64,000 nt of DNA, taken from assembly GCA_964369995.1 (NCBI GenBank), contig CAYJHH010000001.1, positions 26,720-90,719 on the forward strand. The letters are read 5' to 3'. Under the pieces are notes generated by a model, which made no database searches, was not told the origin of the DNA, and saw only the letters and a list, made by a program, of their open reading frames with translations. The stretch comes from CAYJAD01 sp964369995. Lineage in GTDB: Bacteria; Desulfobacterota; Desulfovibrionia; Desulfovibrionales; Desulfovibrionaceae. The translations under genes were made by a program, and so were the position numbers. Positions 1 to 7,426 of the stretch are shown one piece after another; position 1 is the first letter of the stretch, and every line of letters begins with the position of its first letter.

Positions 1-267
1 GCGTAACTTCAATGTTATATATGTTTGCCACCGCAAGCACGGCAGGATAATCTAACCCCACAAGGCTCATGCCCACACGCCACTGCGTTTGCACAAGACA
101 CCAAAGTTTCCACGCACTAGAATTTTCAGCCAACAGCTGTGGCGGGTTATTTTCGCAAGCGGCGCATTCAAGTTTTTTTCTTTTACGCTGCGCATTCTTG
201 CGGCACAGCTCACAATGTTCTATTTTTTCCTTATGGCCATAGTAACGACCATAAGCTAGGAGTTTCC
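1..267 (-). CDS. Tail assembly chaperone gpT-like extension (DUF1799-like), partial, reached by -1 frameshift
   Basis: This frame has no usable start codon. It opens at a TGA just upstream of the GGGAAAC heptamer and stays open to the window edge. It is read only if ribosomes slip -1 near the end of the preceding gpG-like gene, giving a gpGT-type fusion. The visible part has a CxxC...CxxC pattern (HCELCRKN, then LECAACEN), which suggests a small zinc knuckle, followed by AWKLWCLVQTQWRVGM and GLDYPAVLAVANI, the Trp/Gln-rich core I associate with the DUF1799 phage family. In lambda, gpG and gpGT chaperone the tape measure protein during tail assembly. The tape measure gene should follow just outside the window. 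The frame and the slip site are seen directly; the family name is from memory. Confidence 0.75.
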
Positions 268-268
268 C
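230..268 (-). promoter_or_regulatory. Programmed -1 ribosomal frameshift site (GGGAAAC plus stem-loop)
   Basis: On the minus strand the heptamer GGGAAAC (268 to 262) lies in the X XXY YYZ phase of the gpG-like frame (codons GGA AAC). Six bases further, CTTATGG/CCATAAG (255-249 with 236-230) can form a 7-bp stem with a 12-base loop. The zero-frame TAG at 258-256 sits in the spacer. Lambda gpG/gpGT uses GGGAAAG at the equivalent place. Slippage joins the zero frame to the open -1 frame described for gpT. Confidence 0.8.
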
Positions 269-564
269 TCAGCTACCGGAGCCTTGCTTACATCATCAAT
301 ATGTTTTTCAAGCTCCAAAACTTCAGATAAAGAAAGCTCAAGCTTAAGTTCTGCCCAGCCCTGCACGCAATAATTCAAAGGCTTTTCACGTATGGTGCGT
401 GTCTTTTCTAAAAAGAGCACCTCGTCTTTTTTTTCATGAGGGTCAGCAGAAATATCTTGCGACATTTTAAGGCGCTCAAGGTTAATATTCCAATATTCTT
501 CCCAAGTAAGAGGGCGAATTTGCACCACTTTGCCACTGTGTAATGTTTTTTCTGTATAATTCAT
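256..564 (-). CDS. Phage tail assembly chaperone, gpG-like
   Basis: A 102-residue acidic, helix-rich cytoplasmic protein with no membrane segment. The sequence (HSGKVVQIRPLTWEEYWN near the start, then a charged helical stretch) fits tail assembly chaperones encoded between the major tail protein and the tape measure gene. It starts 11 bases after the tail tube gene, in the same direction. The last codons before its TAG carry the GGGAAAC slip site, so it should be made both alone and as a longer gpGT-like fusion. Position, size and frameshift signal together support the call; sequence similarity alone would be weak. Confidence 0.7.
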   Translation of the reverse strand: MNYTEKTLHSGKVVQIRPLTWEEYWNINLERLKMSQDISADPHEKKDEVLFLEKTRTIREKPLNYCVQGWAELKLELSLSEVLELEKHIDDVSKAPVAEGNS

Positions 565-575
565 TGTATTTTTCC

Positions 576-1775
576 TTATGCATAAGAAGCTACACGGTTA
601 ATAAGCGTATACGTCACCACGCTTTCACTCTGATCCACAAAAGCCGTTACCGTAATTTCCTGAGTAAGGCCGGATTTACTTTCTATGGGTGCGCCGCCAG
701 TGGTGAGCTCAGTTTCGGGGAAATTTACACGAAACTCCTCCCCTTGCGCACCGGAGCAAGAAAGAGAAAAAGGCACCGTGGTGGAATTTTGCGAAAGCGT
801 GGTATATTCATCATGCTCTAAAAATGCCGTCAGCGTGCATGTGCACACAGGGTCGCCTTCTGGTTGACGGCTACGTTTGCCAAGGTCGCCCACAGCCATA
901 CCGGCTTCAATACCAAAGGCCATTTCCACATTGCCGCTTTGAATATCGCCCACACGATTATTATTAATCCACAAGGCAAATTCCTTATCTTGAAAAGGTA
1001 AAGCAGGCAGCAAAGTAGGCTCTGTGGCACTTACAGGTGTCGGCTTATATTCGCCGGAGCCTACGCTAAAATCCAATTCAAAACTCACTTCATTGCCTTC
1101 ACCAAAGCCAAAATTTATGCCATTAAGCTTACAAAAAGAAAAAAGCTCATAAGGGTTAGCCGCAGCGCCCTCATCAAAGGCCAAGTATTTTTCTAAGGTC
1201 ACCGTGGGCTGTTTTTTGGGCAATACAAATTCATGCTTATAAAAAGCTTCAGTAGTGCGCCCACGCTTGGCTGTGGCGGCGGCTATATCCTCCGCCGTAT
1301 AGGCAGATTTTATGACAATTTTTGTGGCATCAGTGCCGTATTCCACCCGGTACGTGCCATCATAATTTGTGGTATCGGCAATGGTAACAACGGTATCTTG
1401 TACAAAGGTATTGGCCGTGCAGGGCAAGCCCACATAACCTGCGCCTTCGTCCACCACTGCGCCGGCAATATCCACCGCTATTTCTGTGGTGGTGGTAGGG
1501 GCGCCGCAAAGAGCACGCAAAATATGCCCAAGCAAAGGCGCATAGGAGGCTAGCACCACGCCGCCGCTATATTCCGGCGTGCCTTCATAGGGCTTGCCAG
1601 CGCCACGCTTACCAGAAATCACAGCAGAATTTTCCTTCACCGGCGTCACGGACATGGTTTCACTCATCATGGATAAGATGACGCCACTGTCTGCTACATC
1701 AATGACGCCGGGCGCCGTTTCACGGTACATGGCCAGGCGACAATTGCCGCCGCTCACCTGATTAAAATTAGACAT
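576..1775 (-). CDS. Major tail tube protein
   Basis: A 399-residue protein with alternating beta-rich segments, no signal peptide and no membrane helix. It would polymerise into the hollow tail tube of a siphophage. The N-terminus (SNFNQVSGGNCRLAMYRETAPG) and the C-terminal domain rich in Thr/Val (SGLTQEITVTAFVDQS) resemble tube proteins with an added Ig-like decoration domain. It lies between a tail terminator-like gene, whose stop overlaps its start at 1775, and the gpG-like chaperone, the usual siphophage order. I base the call mainly on size and place in the order. A sheath protein is unlikely because no second tube-sized gene follows. Confidence 0.6.
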   Translation of the reverse strand: MSNFNQVSGGNCRLAMYRETAPGVIDVADSGVILSMMSETMSVTPVKENSAVISGKRGAGKPYEGTPEYSGGVVLASYAPLLGHILRALCGAPTTTTEIAVDIAGAVVDEGAGYVGLPCTANTFVQDTVVTIADTTNYDGTYRVEYGTDATKIVIKSAYTAEDIAAATAKRGRTTEAFYKHEFVLPKKQPTVTLEKYLAFDEGAAANPYELFSFCKLNGINFGFGEGNEVSFELDFSVGSGEYKPTPVSATEPTLLPALPFQDKEFALWINNNRVGDIQSGNVEMAFGIEAGMAVGDLGKRSRQPEGDPVCTCTLTAFLEHDEYTTLSQNSTTVPFSLSCSGAQGEEFRVNFPETELTTGGAPIESKSGLTQEITVTAFVDQSESVVTYTLINRVASYA

Positions 1776-2248
1776 TATTTTCTCCTTCCGCCTATGGCTA
1801 AGCGTTGCGTAAATGTAAGCCCCACATTACAGTAAATAAGGGGAAATGCTTCATAGTCGTACTCGCACTCATATTGTGAAAAAGACACACCATGCATACC
1901 ATCTAAAGCATTTTGAACTATGTGAATAAGCATGGGCATGGCCTGAGCGCTTAAAAAGGCAATACCCTGCATATGGCGTGTAGATTCTTCCCCCATTCTC
2001 TTATCCACCACACCCAAAAGTATTCCCGTGCCATAAGTAATATTTCCTTCGCCATCGTTTTCCATGGTTTGCGGCAAAAGAATGCAAAAAGGAGCGGCCT
2101 TTTTCCAATCTTGCCTTAGGCCATCAAAACCTATTTCTACAGTCCAGTCTTTGCCGTAAGCACCTTGTGCCAAATCGGCAAAGGCTTTATTGCTTATGAG
2201 GGCATCAGCAATACCAGCGCAAATATCAAAAGAATTAGAAATTTCCAT
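1775..2248 (-). CDS. Phage tail terminator/completion-like protein
   Basis: A 157-residue soluble protein (MEISNSFDICAGIADALISN...) that looks like a small alpha/beta phage structural protein. It sits between the minor tail protein Z-like gene and the tail tube gene, where lambda encodes gpU, the tail terminator that caps the growing tube. Both boundaries are single-base overlaps, implying translational coupling. It contains GFDGLRQDWKKAAPFCILLP, a stretch I cannot tie to a named family with certainty. Function is inferred from position. Confidence 0.5.
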   Translation of the reverse strand: MEISNSFDICAGIADALISNKAFADLAQGAYGKDWTVEIGFDGLRQDWKKAAPFCILLPQTMENDGEGNITYGTGILLGVVDKRMGEESTRHMQGIAFLSAQAMPMLIHIVQNALDGMHGVSFSQYECEYDYEAFPLIYCNVGLTFTQRLAIGGRRK

Positions 2249-2889
2249 TACATCTTCTCCATAAGGCGCTTTATTTCATGCTTAAGGCGATTGCTAAAAA
2301 CAGAATCTGCCCGATCTTGCAAACGAGATTGTGCATCTTTATTTAAAAGTGCTGTAATGGGCGATGGGCCAAAAAGCTTTTGTATGGGATTTGGCTTGTT
2401 TGTTGTGCGATAAAACAAAGCACGGTGACCACTCTTCATGGTTGCCCAAAAAGGTTTTTCCCCATTGGGACCAAGCTTTACCTTACGTGTACCTTGACTT
2501 TTTATCTTGGTGCTTACCCCCGCCCTTGGATTACGTTTTTTAGGGTTTACCCCTTTATAATTGGGCTGAGTTTTAGGCCTTGGCTGAAATAAATGTAAAG
2601 AAACACCCCTATATCCATAAAAAGTTATTTGCCCCGCAGCGTCATTTGCTTTGGCATTTTTAACCCTAATATTTTGGGTAAGCTCTCTTGTGGGGGCGGT
2701 ATACGTTTCACGAGCAATACGAGCGCCAAGGGTACGCACAGAGCTCAAAGCTCTATTAATGGCTCTTACAGAAGCCTTTTGCACTTGCTCTGGCAAAAGA
2801 TTGTAACGAGTAGATAGAGCCCTCACCTTATCCTCACCGGAAATCTGGACACTAAGACTATTTCTTGTTGAACCAATATACGTGCTCAT
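2248..2889 (-). CDS. Minor tail protein Z (GPZ)-like
   Basis: A 213-residue basic protein. The early part (KVRALSTRYNLLPEQVQKAS, RAINRALSSVRTLGARIARE) matches the pattern of prophage minor tail protein Z / HK97 gp10-type proteins, which act at head-tail or tail completion. The middle is very basic (PKKRNPRAGVSTKIKSQGTR) and may contact DNA or the capsid portal. It is 7 bases downstream of a head-tail joining gene and overlaps the next gene by one base. The family call rests on the N-terminal pattern and gene order. Confidence 0.65.
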   Translation of the reverse strand: MSTYIGSTRNSLSVQISGEDKVRALSTRYNLLPEQVQKASVRAINRALSSVRTLGARIARETYTAPTRELTQNIRVKNAKANDAAGQITFYGYRGVSLHLFQPRPKTQPNYKGVNPKKRNPRAGVSTKIKSQGTRKVKLGPNGEKPFWATMKSGHRALFYRTTNKPNPIQKLFGPSPITALLNKDAQSRLQDRADSVFSNRLKHEIKRLMEKM

Positions 2890-2896
2890 ACCTTAC

Positions 2897-3232
2897 CTAC
2901 CTATATAAAAGCTCAAGTCGTGTAACGCCGTCTTCATCACGGCATTTTTCAACGCCCCATTCTTCACCACGCCACACCACCACAGAACCCACAGTAACCG
3001 CCGCTTCTGTGAGGGAAAGCGTAGGCAACCACAGCACTTCACGCCTTTGCCCAATTTCAGGCTCAAATTTTTTGGCATGGCTCGTTTCGGCTTCATCGGT
3101 AAGCACAGGTAAAATCATGGTAAATATCGTACCATCTTCTAGCTCAAAACCCATTTCTTCTTCTGCCGCAAATTCCTCTGCATTTAAAAAAATGGACGCC
3201 ACGTCTTTTTGCAATTGTTCTTTAAAAGACAC
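2897..3232 (-). CDS. Head-tail joining protein (gpFII-like)
   Basis: A 111-residue, small beta-rich protein (SFKEQLQKDVASIFLNAEEFAAE ... GSVVVWRGEEWGVEKCRDED). The N-terminal D-xxxxFLNAEEFA pattern and the C-terminal strands resemble lambda gpFII-type head-tail connectors, sometimes annotated as ATP-binding sugar transporter-like. It would bind the connector after DNA packaging and form the docking surface for the tail. Its start is four bases after the end of a small membrane protein gene. Size, motif and order agree. Confidence 0.6.
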   Translation of the reverse strand: MSFKEQLQKDVASIFLNAEEFAAEEEMGFELEDGTIFTMILPVLTDEAETSHAKKFEPEIGQRREVLWLPTLSLTEAAVTVGSVVVWRGEEWGVEKCRDEDGVTRLELLYR

Positions 3233-3236
3233 GCTG

Positions 3237-3479
3237 CTACTCCGTCATATTAAGAATTTCAGCTTTAATTTCTGCCGGCAAATCAGAATGTGCCACCAAA
3301 ACACGCAGCATTCTAAATTGTATGTCATTGCTTTTTTTTAGCTGATTAACCACTTTTTCATTGGCATCACGATGGATTTGGCAAGCAGCAGGGCTTACAC
3401 TACGCATACGCACAGCTATTCCCACCACCAAAGAGCAAAAACTTGCTAAAAGCACGGACTCAAGGCCACTAAAAGTCAT
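3237..3479 (-). CDS. Small membrane protein of the lysis cassette
   Basis: An 80-residue protein with one N-terminal hydrophobic helix (about residues 8-24, VLLASFCSLVVGIAVRM) followed by a charged helical tail (DANEKVVNQLKKSNDIQ). It overlaps the holin gene by 11 bases. An inner-membrane anchor with a helical periplasmic tail would fit an i-spanin or a holin-associated protein. No lipobox partner (o-spanin) is evident in the other frame, so spanin is only a possibility. No family is recognised. Confidence 0.5.
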   Translation of the reverse strand: MTFSGLESVLLASFCSLVVGIAVRMRSVSPAACQIHRDANEKVVNQLKKSNDIQFRMLRVLVAHSDLPAEIKAEILNMTE

Positions 3480-4017
3480 GCTTTTTCTCCTGCTGTGTAG
3501 CTAGCAAAGTGTTTTTTTGAGCAGACCCTAGCGAAGAACCCAAATAATAATTCACCACAGAGGCAAAGGCTGAGCCTAAAATACCAATGAGCATAAGCCC
3601 GCTGGCGCCAAGCTTTTCTTCACCGTAAATAAACAGCAAATACAGCATGCCAAAAAAACCCACAGTGACGATAAACGCTATGATAGACGTCCCCCACGAG
3701 GCAGCATGGCCAGACTTAGCGAGCTCTATTTCTCGGGTTCTGGCAGACACCACATTGGCAAGCTCCGCTTGCAATTGCACCACTTGCCACTCATGCAATC
3801 TTGCCTTTTCTTTATCTTCAAGAGCTTTAAGCTTTACATAAGCATCAGGGTCAGAAGCTATGGCTTGTGATATAGATATGGGGTCAGGCTCCACACCAAA
3901 GAGTGACCCCACCAAACCACCCACAGCCGTAAGAGCCATGCCCGGAGGGCCTCCCAAAATGGAGCCGATGACGGGTACTGTTGAAAGTAAGCTTTTGCCA
4001 AGTGTTCCCCAATCCAT
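3469..4017 (-). CDS. Phage holin, 3-TM type
   Basis: A 182-residue protein. The N-terminal part is Gly/Pro/Val-rich and hydrophobic (STVPVIGSILGGPPGMALTA), the middle is a charged helix (LEDKEKARLHEWQVVQLQAE), and the C-terminus has two strong membrane helices (IIAFIVTVGFFGMLYLLFI and LMLIGILGSAFASVVNYYLG). This layout is that of 3-TM holins of the gene-transfer-agent/phage type, which permeabilise the inner membrane to release the endolysin. It lies directly after the endolysin gene and overlaps the next membrane protein gene, forming a lysis cassette inside the head genes. Confidence 0.7.
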   Translation of the reverse strand: MDWGTLGKSLLSTVPVIGSILGGPPGMALTAVGGLVGSLFGVEPDPISISQAIASDPDAYVKLKALEDKEKARLHEWQVVQLQAELANVVSARTREIELAKSGHAASWGTSIIAFIVTVGFFGMLYLLFIYGEEKLGASGLMLIGILGSAFASVVNYYLGSSLGSAQKNTLLATQQEKKHDF

Positions 4018-4080
4018 AATGCTCTCCTTTAAGATAACACTGCGTAGTTTTTGCTACTTCGCTTCTTAACATCTTCCTAC

Positions 4081-4142
4081 AGGCTGTTCAAAAAGTGTAA
4101 AGTACGAGTCTGACAACGTAGATTGCACTTTTTCAACAGCCT
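4081..4142. repeat. 17-bp inverted repeat between endolysin and holin genes
   Basis: AGGCTGTTCAAAAAGTG (4081-4097) and CACTTTTTCAACAGCCT (4126-4142) are inverted copies with one mismatch around a 28-base loop. AGTACGAGT in the loop recurs just outside the right arm (4147-4155), overlapping the end of the endolysin gene. It could act as a leftward attenuator or hairpin within the lysis cassette, or be a mobile palindromic element. No clear U-tract follows on either strand. Confidence 0.6.
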
Positions 4143-4143
4143 C

Positions 4144-4749
4144 TTAAGTACGAGTAAGCCATCCACTTACAAACTTACGATGATGAAAATTCTTAGCACC
4201 AAGGCCAATATAATGCCCCACTTGCAAGCCATTCAAAGCATGCACAAAAACATCATCTGCCACCCTATTTTCAAGCAAGAGCGCAATGGCCTTTAACGAT
4301 TTGGGGCCAAGAGCGCCGTCTTCCACAAGGTCATCAAAATAGCGATCTTCGCCGGCAGCAGTTCTGCGCCAATTAAAGGCATTGCACAGCCGCTGCACAT
4401 AACGCCCAGAGCCATTGCGCCCAAGGTTAACAGCCTGCTCAAAAAGCTCATTGGCAACAGCTTGCGGAAACTGTGCAAGCCCCATTACGTCCCACCACTC
4501 TGTTTGGTACCAATCCGCCACCATATCAGCCAAACCTTCAACACTTGCCAAATGTGCACTAAACGTGCGTGCACCGGCAGCAAAGGAAGCATGCTTTTTG
4601 GCATTGTCCACAATGGCCCACCCCGTCCACTGGGGGAAAAAGTTACGAGCAATGCCGGCATACGTTTCGCCGCCGGCATCGCCGTACACATCGCACCAAC
4701 CGCCTTCCCACTGCTTCACAGGGGCATAAGCTTCTTCAAAATTTGCCAT
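4144..4749 (-). CDS. Endolysin, glycoside hydrolase family 108
   Basis: A murein hydrolase that cleaves peptidoglycan glycan strands at lysis. The N-terminal half has the family's signature, VKQWEGGWCDVYGDAGGETYA, with the catalytic Glu in the EGG motif and the downstream D-x-GG-x-TxxGI pattern. The C-terminal part contains the peptidoglycan-binding-like segment (DGALGPKSLKAI). I start it at MANFEEAY (201 aa) because an AGG lies 8 bases upstream; a longer 215-residue reading has no such signal. There is no signal peptide, so export depends on the neighbouring holin. Confidence 0.85.
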   Translation of the reverse strand: MANFEEAYAPVKQWEGGWCDVYGDAGGETYAGIARNFFPQWTGWAIVDNAKKHASFAAGARTFSAHLASVEGLADMVADWYQTEWWDVMGLAQFPQAVANELFEQAVNLGRNGSGRYVQRLCNAFNWRRTAAGEDRYFDDLVEDGALGPKSLKAIALLLENRVADDVFVHALNGLQVGHYIGLGAKNFHHRKFVSGWLTRT

Positions 4750-4821
4750 ATTAGTACCTACATATTTCCAAAAAGGTTTTTCAAATATCATGGAGCTTAC
4801 TCTTAAAGATGTACTTTAAGT

Positions 4822-5826
4822 TTAGGCGGCAGTTAGTTCATACAATGCTTCGGGGAAATTGCAGAGCATCAACGGGTTAGACTGCCCTTCCACTTTAAAG
4901 CCCTTATCACCTTCAAGGGGTATCATCTGCGCATAATACGGCAAGCCATAGCTATTTACTGCGCTCATCCAGTTGGCAGGGGCGGTATATTCCGTAAATA
5001 TGCCAGACCCTACTGGGTAAAAATGTGCTTTATTAGCTTCCACCAAGGTATTACCGCCCACCACTTCACTAGCTTCATAAAAAGTCACGCCGCCGTAAGT
5101 GAATCCACGCTTGCGGTAATCATTATCGCCAAAAGAAGCTTGGTTAGCCGACCAAAGAGCATAGGCCTCCCGCACGTATTTATTGCCCACAAGGGCGTCA
5201 TAAAAATTACTACCCACGAGAGCCTCAATGCGCATAAAAGGCACGCCGCCCATACCGGCGTCAACGCTGCGTTTGGCAGTAAGAATGGCTTTTTGCACAG
5301 GGTTATCTTTAACGCTTTCCGTGGTGGGAATGGTAAGCGTACCTGTACTTTTCGTAGCCCCAAAAAGGTTAAATAAATTGAGCAATTCTGTAGAGCCATC
5401 GGCATCTAAAATCACACCTTTTACCGCGCCAAGGCGATGCCATTCCTTAGTCATATCAATGTTATTTTTTATGATAGCTAGCTTGTTATTTACGGCCACC
5501 ACCACAGGCTCTGGCTCATTGGTGCCAAAAGAGCGCACATCTTGCACATCTTCTGGGCGAATATTATCTTCTTGCGGTAAATGCGTTGTTTGAATGGTTT
5601 TGCGAGAGCGAGCATCCCCTTTCCCGGCAAGGCTTTGAGCAGCAGCGGAGCGGTCTTGATTCGACACCAAGGTAATGCGCCCTTTTTTAATGTCTAAATC
5701 CACATGTGTGGTACGCACCGATTCTTGACCAAAAAGCGCAGCAAGGCGCATGGGCATGGCAGGTAATTTATTAATAGCTTGGGTCATTTCTGCCTGAGTA
5801 AAGGCAGTCAAATTTTGCATAGGCAT
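4822..5826 (-). CDS. Major capsid protein, lambda gpE type
   Basis: A 334-residue HK97-fold capsid subunit of the phage_cap_E family. Recognisable segments are the N-terminal ALFGQESVRTTHVDLDIKKG, the central AVNNKLAIIKNNIDMTKEW and the C-terminal beta region (GVTFYEASEVVGGNTLV, NPLMLCNFPEALYEL). It would build the icosahedral head together with the decoration protein encoded immediately upstream, three bases away. Length is typical of lambda gpE (about 340). Order protease-scaffold, decoration, capsid is as in lambda. Confidence 0.85.
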   Translation of the reverse strand: MPMQNLTAFTQAEMTQAINKLPAMPMRLAALFGQESVRTTHVDLDIKKGRITLVSNQDRSAAAQSLAGKGDARSRKTIQTTHLPQEDNIRPEDVQDVRSFGTNEPEPVVVAVNNKLAIIKNNIDMTKEWHRLGAVKGVILDADGSTELLNLFNLFGATKSTGTLTIPTTESVKDNPVQKAILTAKRSVDAGMGGVPFMRIEALVGSNFYDALVGNKYVREAYALWSANQASFGDNDYRKRGFTYGGVTFYEASEVVGGNTLVEANKAHFYPVGSGIFTEYTAPANWMSAVNSYGLPYYAQMIPLEGDKGFKVEGQSNPLMLCNFPEALYELTAA

Positions 5827-5829
5827 GGT

Positions 5830-6192
5830 TTAGCTCCTTACAATAACGGTTGCGGTTTTCAGGCTGGCAAGGCCAAGGGTTTTATTGGCTTCAGAGGTTG
5901 AGCCCCATTCAAGAGCCTCCCCATTGAGCACTGCGCCACGCACTAAAGCCACAGCATTTGTTGCCTTGGCCGGTACGGTTTTCACAAGCACAGCAGAAGC
6001 CGTTTGCCCTTCAGCACCGGTGAAAGGGGCATAGGCACCAGAGCTACCTTGCGCAAGCACAGTACCCATGGGCATAACCGCATCACTGGATGTCAGGGTA
6101 ATGGCCTCACGGCTGTATTCAGTGTTAATTTCAAAAATAAGCAAATCAGAAAGACTTGCACCTTTATCTACAGTTTCAGTGTATAAGCTCAT
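5830..6192 (-). CDS. Head decoration protein, lambda gpD type
   Basis: A 120-residue beta-rich protein. EYSREAITLTSSDAVMPMGT followed by alternating small/hydrophobic residues and GAVLNGEALEW matches the gpD/SHP family, trimers of which clamp expanded capsids at threefold sites. The gene lies between the protease/scaffold and capsid genes with very short spacers. Family length is about 110-120 residues. I see no additional domain. Confidence 0.8.
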   Translation of the reverse strand: MSLYTETVDKGASLSDLLIFEINTEYSREAITLTSSDAVMPMGTVLAQGSSGAYAPFTGAEGQTASAVLVKTVPAKATNAVALVRGAVLNGEALEWGSTSEANKTLGLASLKTATVIVRS

Positions 6193-6202
6193 AACTTACT
6201 CC

Positions 6203-6625
6203 TTAGCCCTTATTTTGCACTTGGGCGGCGCGGTTTTCTGCATCAGACACCAAAGCAGATTTTCCACTTTGCGGCGTCTGTACATTTTTAGGGTTAGCAC
6301 TAAGGGCTTCAGGCGAAGCATTTTGAAGACCTGTCAAAATGGCGGACTTCGCTGTGGCTTCGCTATCTTCTTTCACAGAGGCGCTCTTTGCTGTTACCAA
6401 AGAAGGCGCAAGCACCATTATTTGCGCAGGCGTCAAACTTGCTTCCGAGCATTGCTTAAGCGCAGCATCAACACTTGCCATGGCCTCATCACCCACACAG
6501 GCTTTGACCACGGCAAGCAAAGCGTCTTGCTCATCTTTAGCCTTGGCTGTCATATCCTGCACAGCTTCCGCTTGAATTTCTGCCAACAAATCAGGGTGAT
6601 TTGCGGCTAAGGTTACTTTATCCAT
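6203..6625 (-). CDS. Capsid scaffold protein from an internal start (Nu3-like)
   Basis: Inside the S49 protease gene an ATG at 6625 is preceded by AAAGGAG with a good spacing, although it sits mid-gene. Starting there gives 140 residues in the same frame (MDKVTLAANHPDLLAEIQ onward), a region rich in Ala, Glu and Lys that should form long helices, as scaffolds do. In lambda, Nu3 is made the same way from within the protease gene C. The protein would template the procapsid and be degraded by the protease. Start signal seen; role inferred by analogy. Confidence 0.7.
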   Translation of the reverse strand: MDKVTLAANHPDLLAEIQAEAVQDMTAKAKDEQDALLAVVKACVGDEAMASVDAALKQCSEASLTPAQIMVLAPSLVTAKSASVKEDSEATAKSAILTGLQNASPEALSANPKNVQTPQSGKSALVSDAENRAAQVQNKG

Positions 6626-7426
6626 AACATTCTCCTTTGCTTCTTTTGAGAGCATGGTTATTGCGTGGTTTTGGTCTTGCACAATGGCAGTCACAATCCC
6701 TAATGGCTCTGCTTCACTGGCCACAAAAAGCTGTGCTTCACCCCACAGGGCATCAGCTAAACTAAGCCCAAGGGCATTTTTTACATCTGTTTTAAAAATG
6801 GCATGTATATTTGCCACATGCTTTTGCAAATAGGTGGCGTCTTCTTCAGAAAGCGGCTTATAAGCAGAGCCTGTGGCCTTATAAATACCTGCAGTTATAT
6901 GCGTAATTTTAATGCCTATACTTTCATACAAAGAGCTGTAATCAATATGCGTTTGAATAACGCCAATACTTCCCACGCTTGCCGTTTGCGGCGCAAAAAT
7001 ACGGCCTGTGGCAGCGGCAAGCCAAAAGGCTGCCGATGCGCACAAACCATCTACATAGGAGGCTATAGGCTTAGGAGACTGAGCTATAAAGTCCGCCAGC
7101 TCTTTAGTGCCATGCACCACACCACCGGGGCTGTTAATAGATAGCAATATGCTTTTTACGGCGGTATCAGCATAGGCAGCCATAAGGCTTTTGCGAATGC
7201 TGTCCTGACCAATGGAAAGACGCCTACCAGACCAAGAGGAAACCGTATCCCCTCTGGTTATGGGCAAATCAATGGGTATAACAGCCACACCTTGTACAAC
7301 GGCGTAGGCATCTTTTGATTCATTAGTGACAGAGTACAAAGCCGCTTGCTGTTCTGTTTGCACATACAAAGAGCGCAATACTTCTTCTGCCATATCTGGG
7401 GGCAATGCCCATAGTTTATCAAGCAT
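6203..7426 (-). CDS. S49-family capsid maturation protease with C-terminal scaffold domain
   Basis: A 407-residue protein of the SppA/ClpP-crotonase fold, lambda gpC type. It cleaves scaffold and portal proteins during head maturation. The protease half (about residues 40-250) shows LLSINSPGGVVHGTKELADF, then PIASYVDGLCASAAFWLA with the nucleophilic Ser, and APQTASVGSIGVIQTHIDY. The remaining C-terminal part is helical scaffold. I start at MLDKLWALPP because GGAG lies 8 bases upstream and this start overlaps the portal stop by 8 bases; a longer reading would overlap the portal gene far more. Confidence 0.85.
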   Translation of the reverse strand: MLDKLWALPPDMAEEVLRSLYVQTEQQAALYSVTNESKDAYAVVQGVAVIPIDLPITRGDTVSSWSGRRLSIGQDSIRKSLMAAYADTAVKSILLSINSPGGVVHGTKELADFIAQSPKPIASYVDGLCASAAFWLAAATGRIFAPQTASVGSIGVIQTHIDYSSLYESIGIKITHITAGIYKATGSAYKPLSEEDATYLQKHVANIHAIFKTDVKNALGLSLADALWGEAQLFVASEAEPLGIVTAIVQDQNHAITMLSKEAKENVMDKVTLAANHPDLLAEIQAEAVQDMTAKAKDEQDALLAVVKACVGDEAMASVDAALKQCSEASLTPAQIMVLAPSLVTAKSASVKEDSEATAKSAILTGLQNASPEALSANPKNVQTPQSGKSALVSDAENRAAQVQNKG

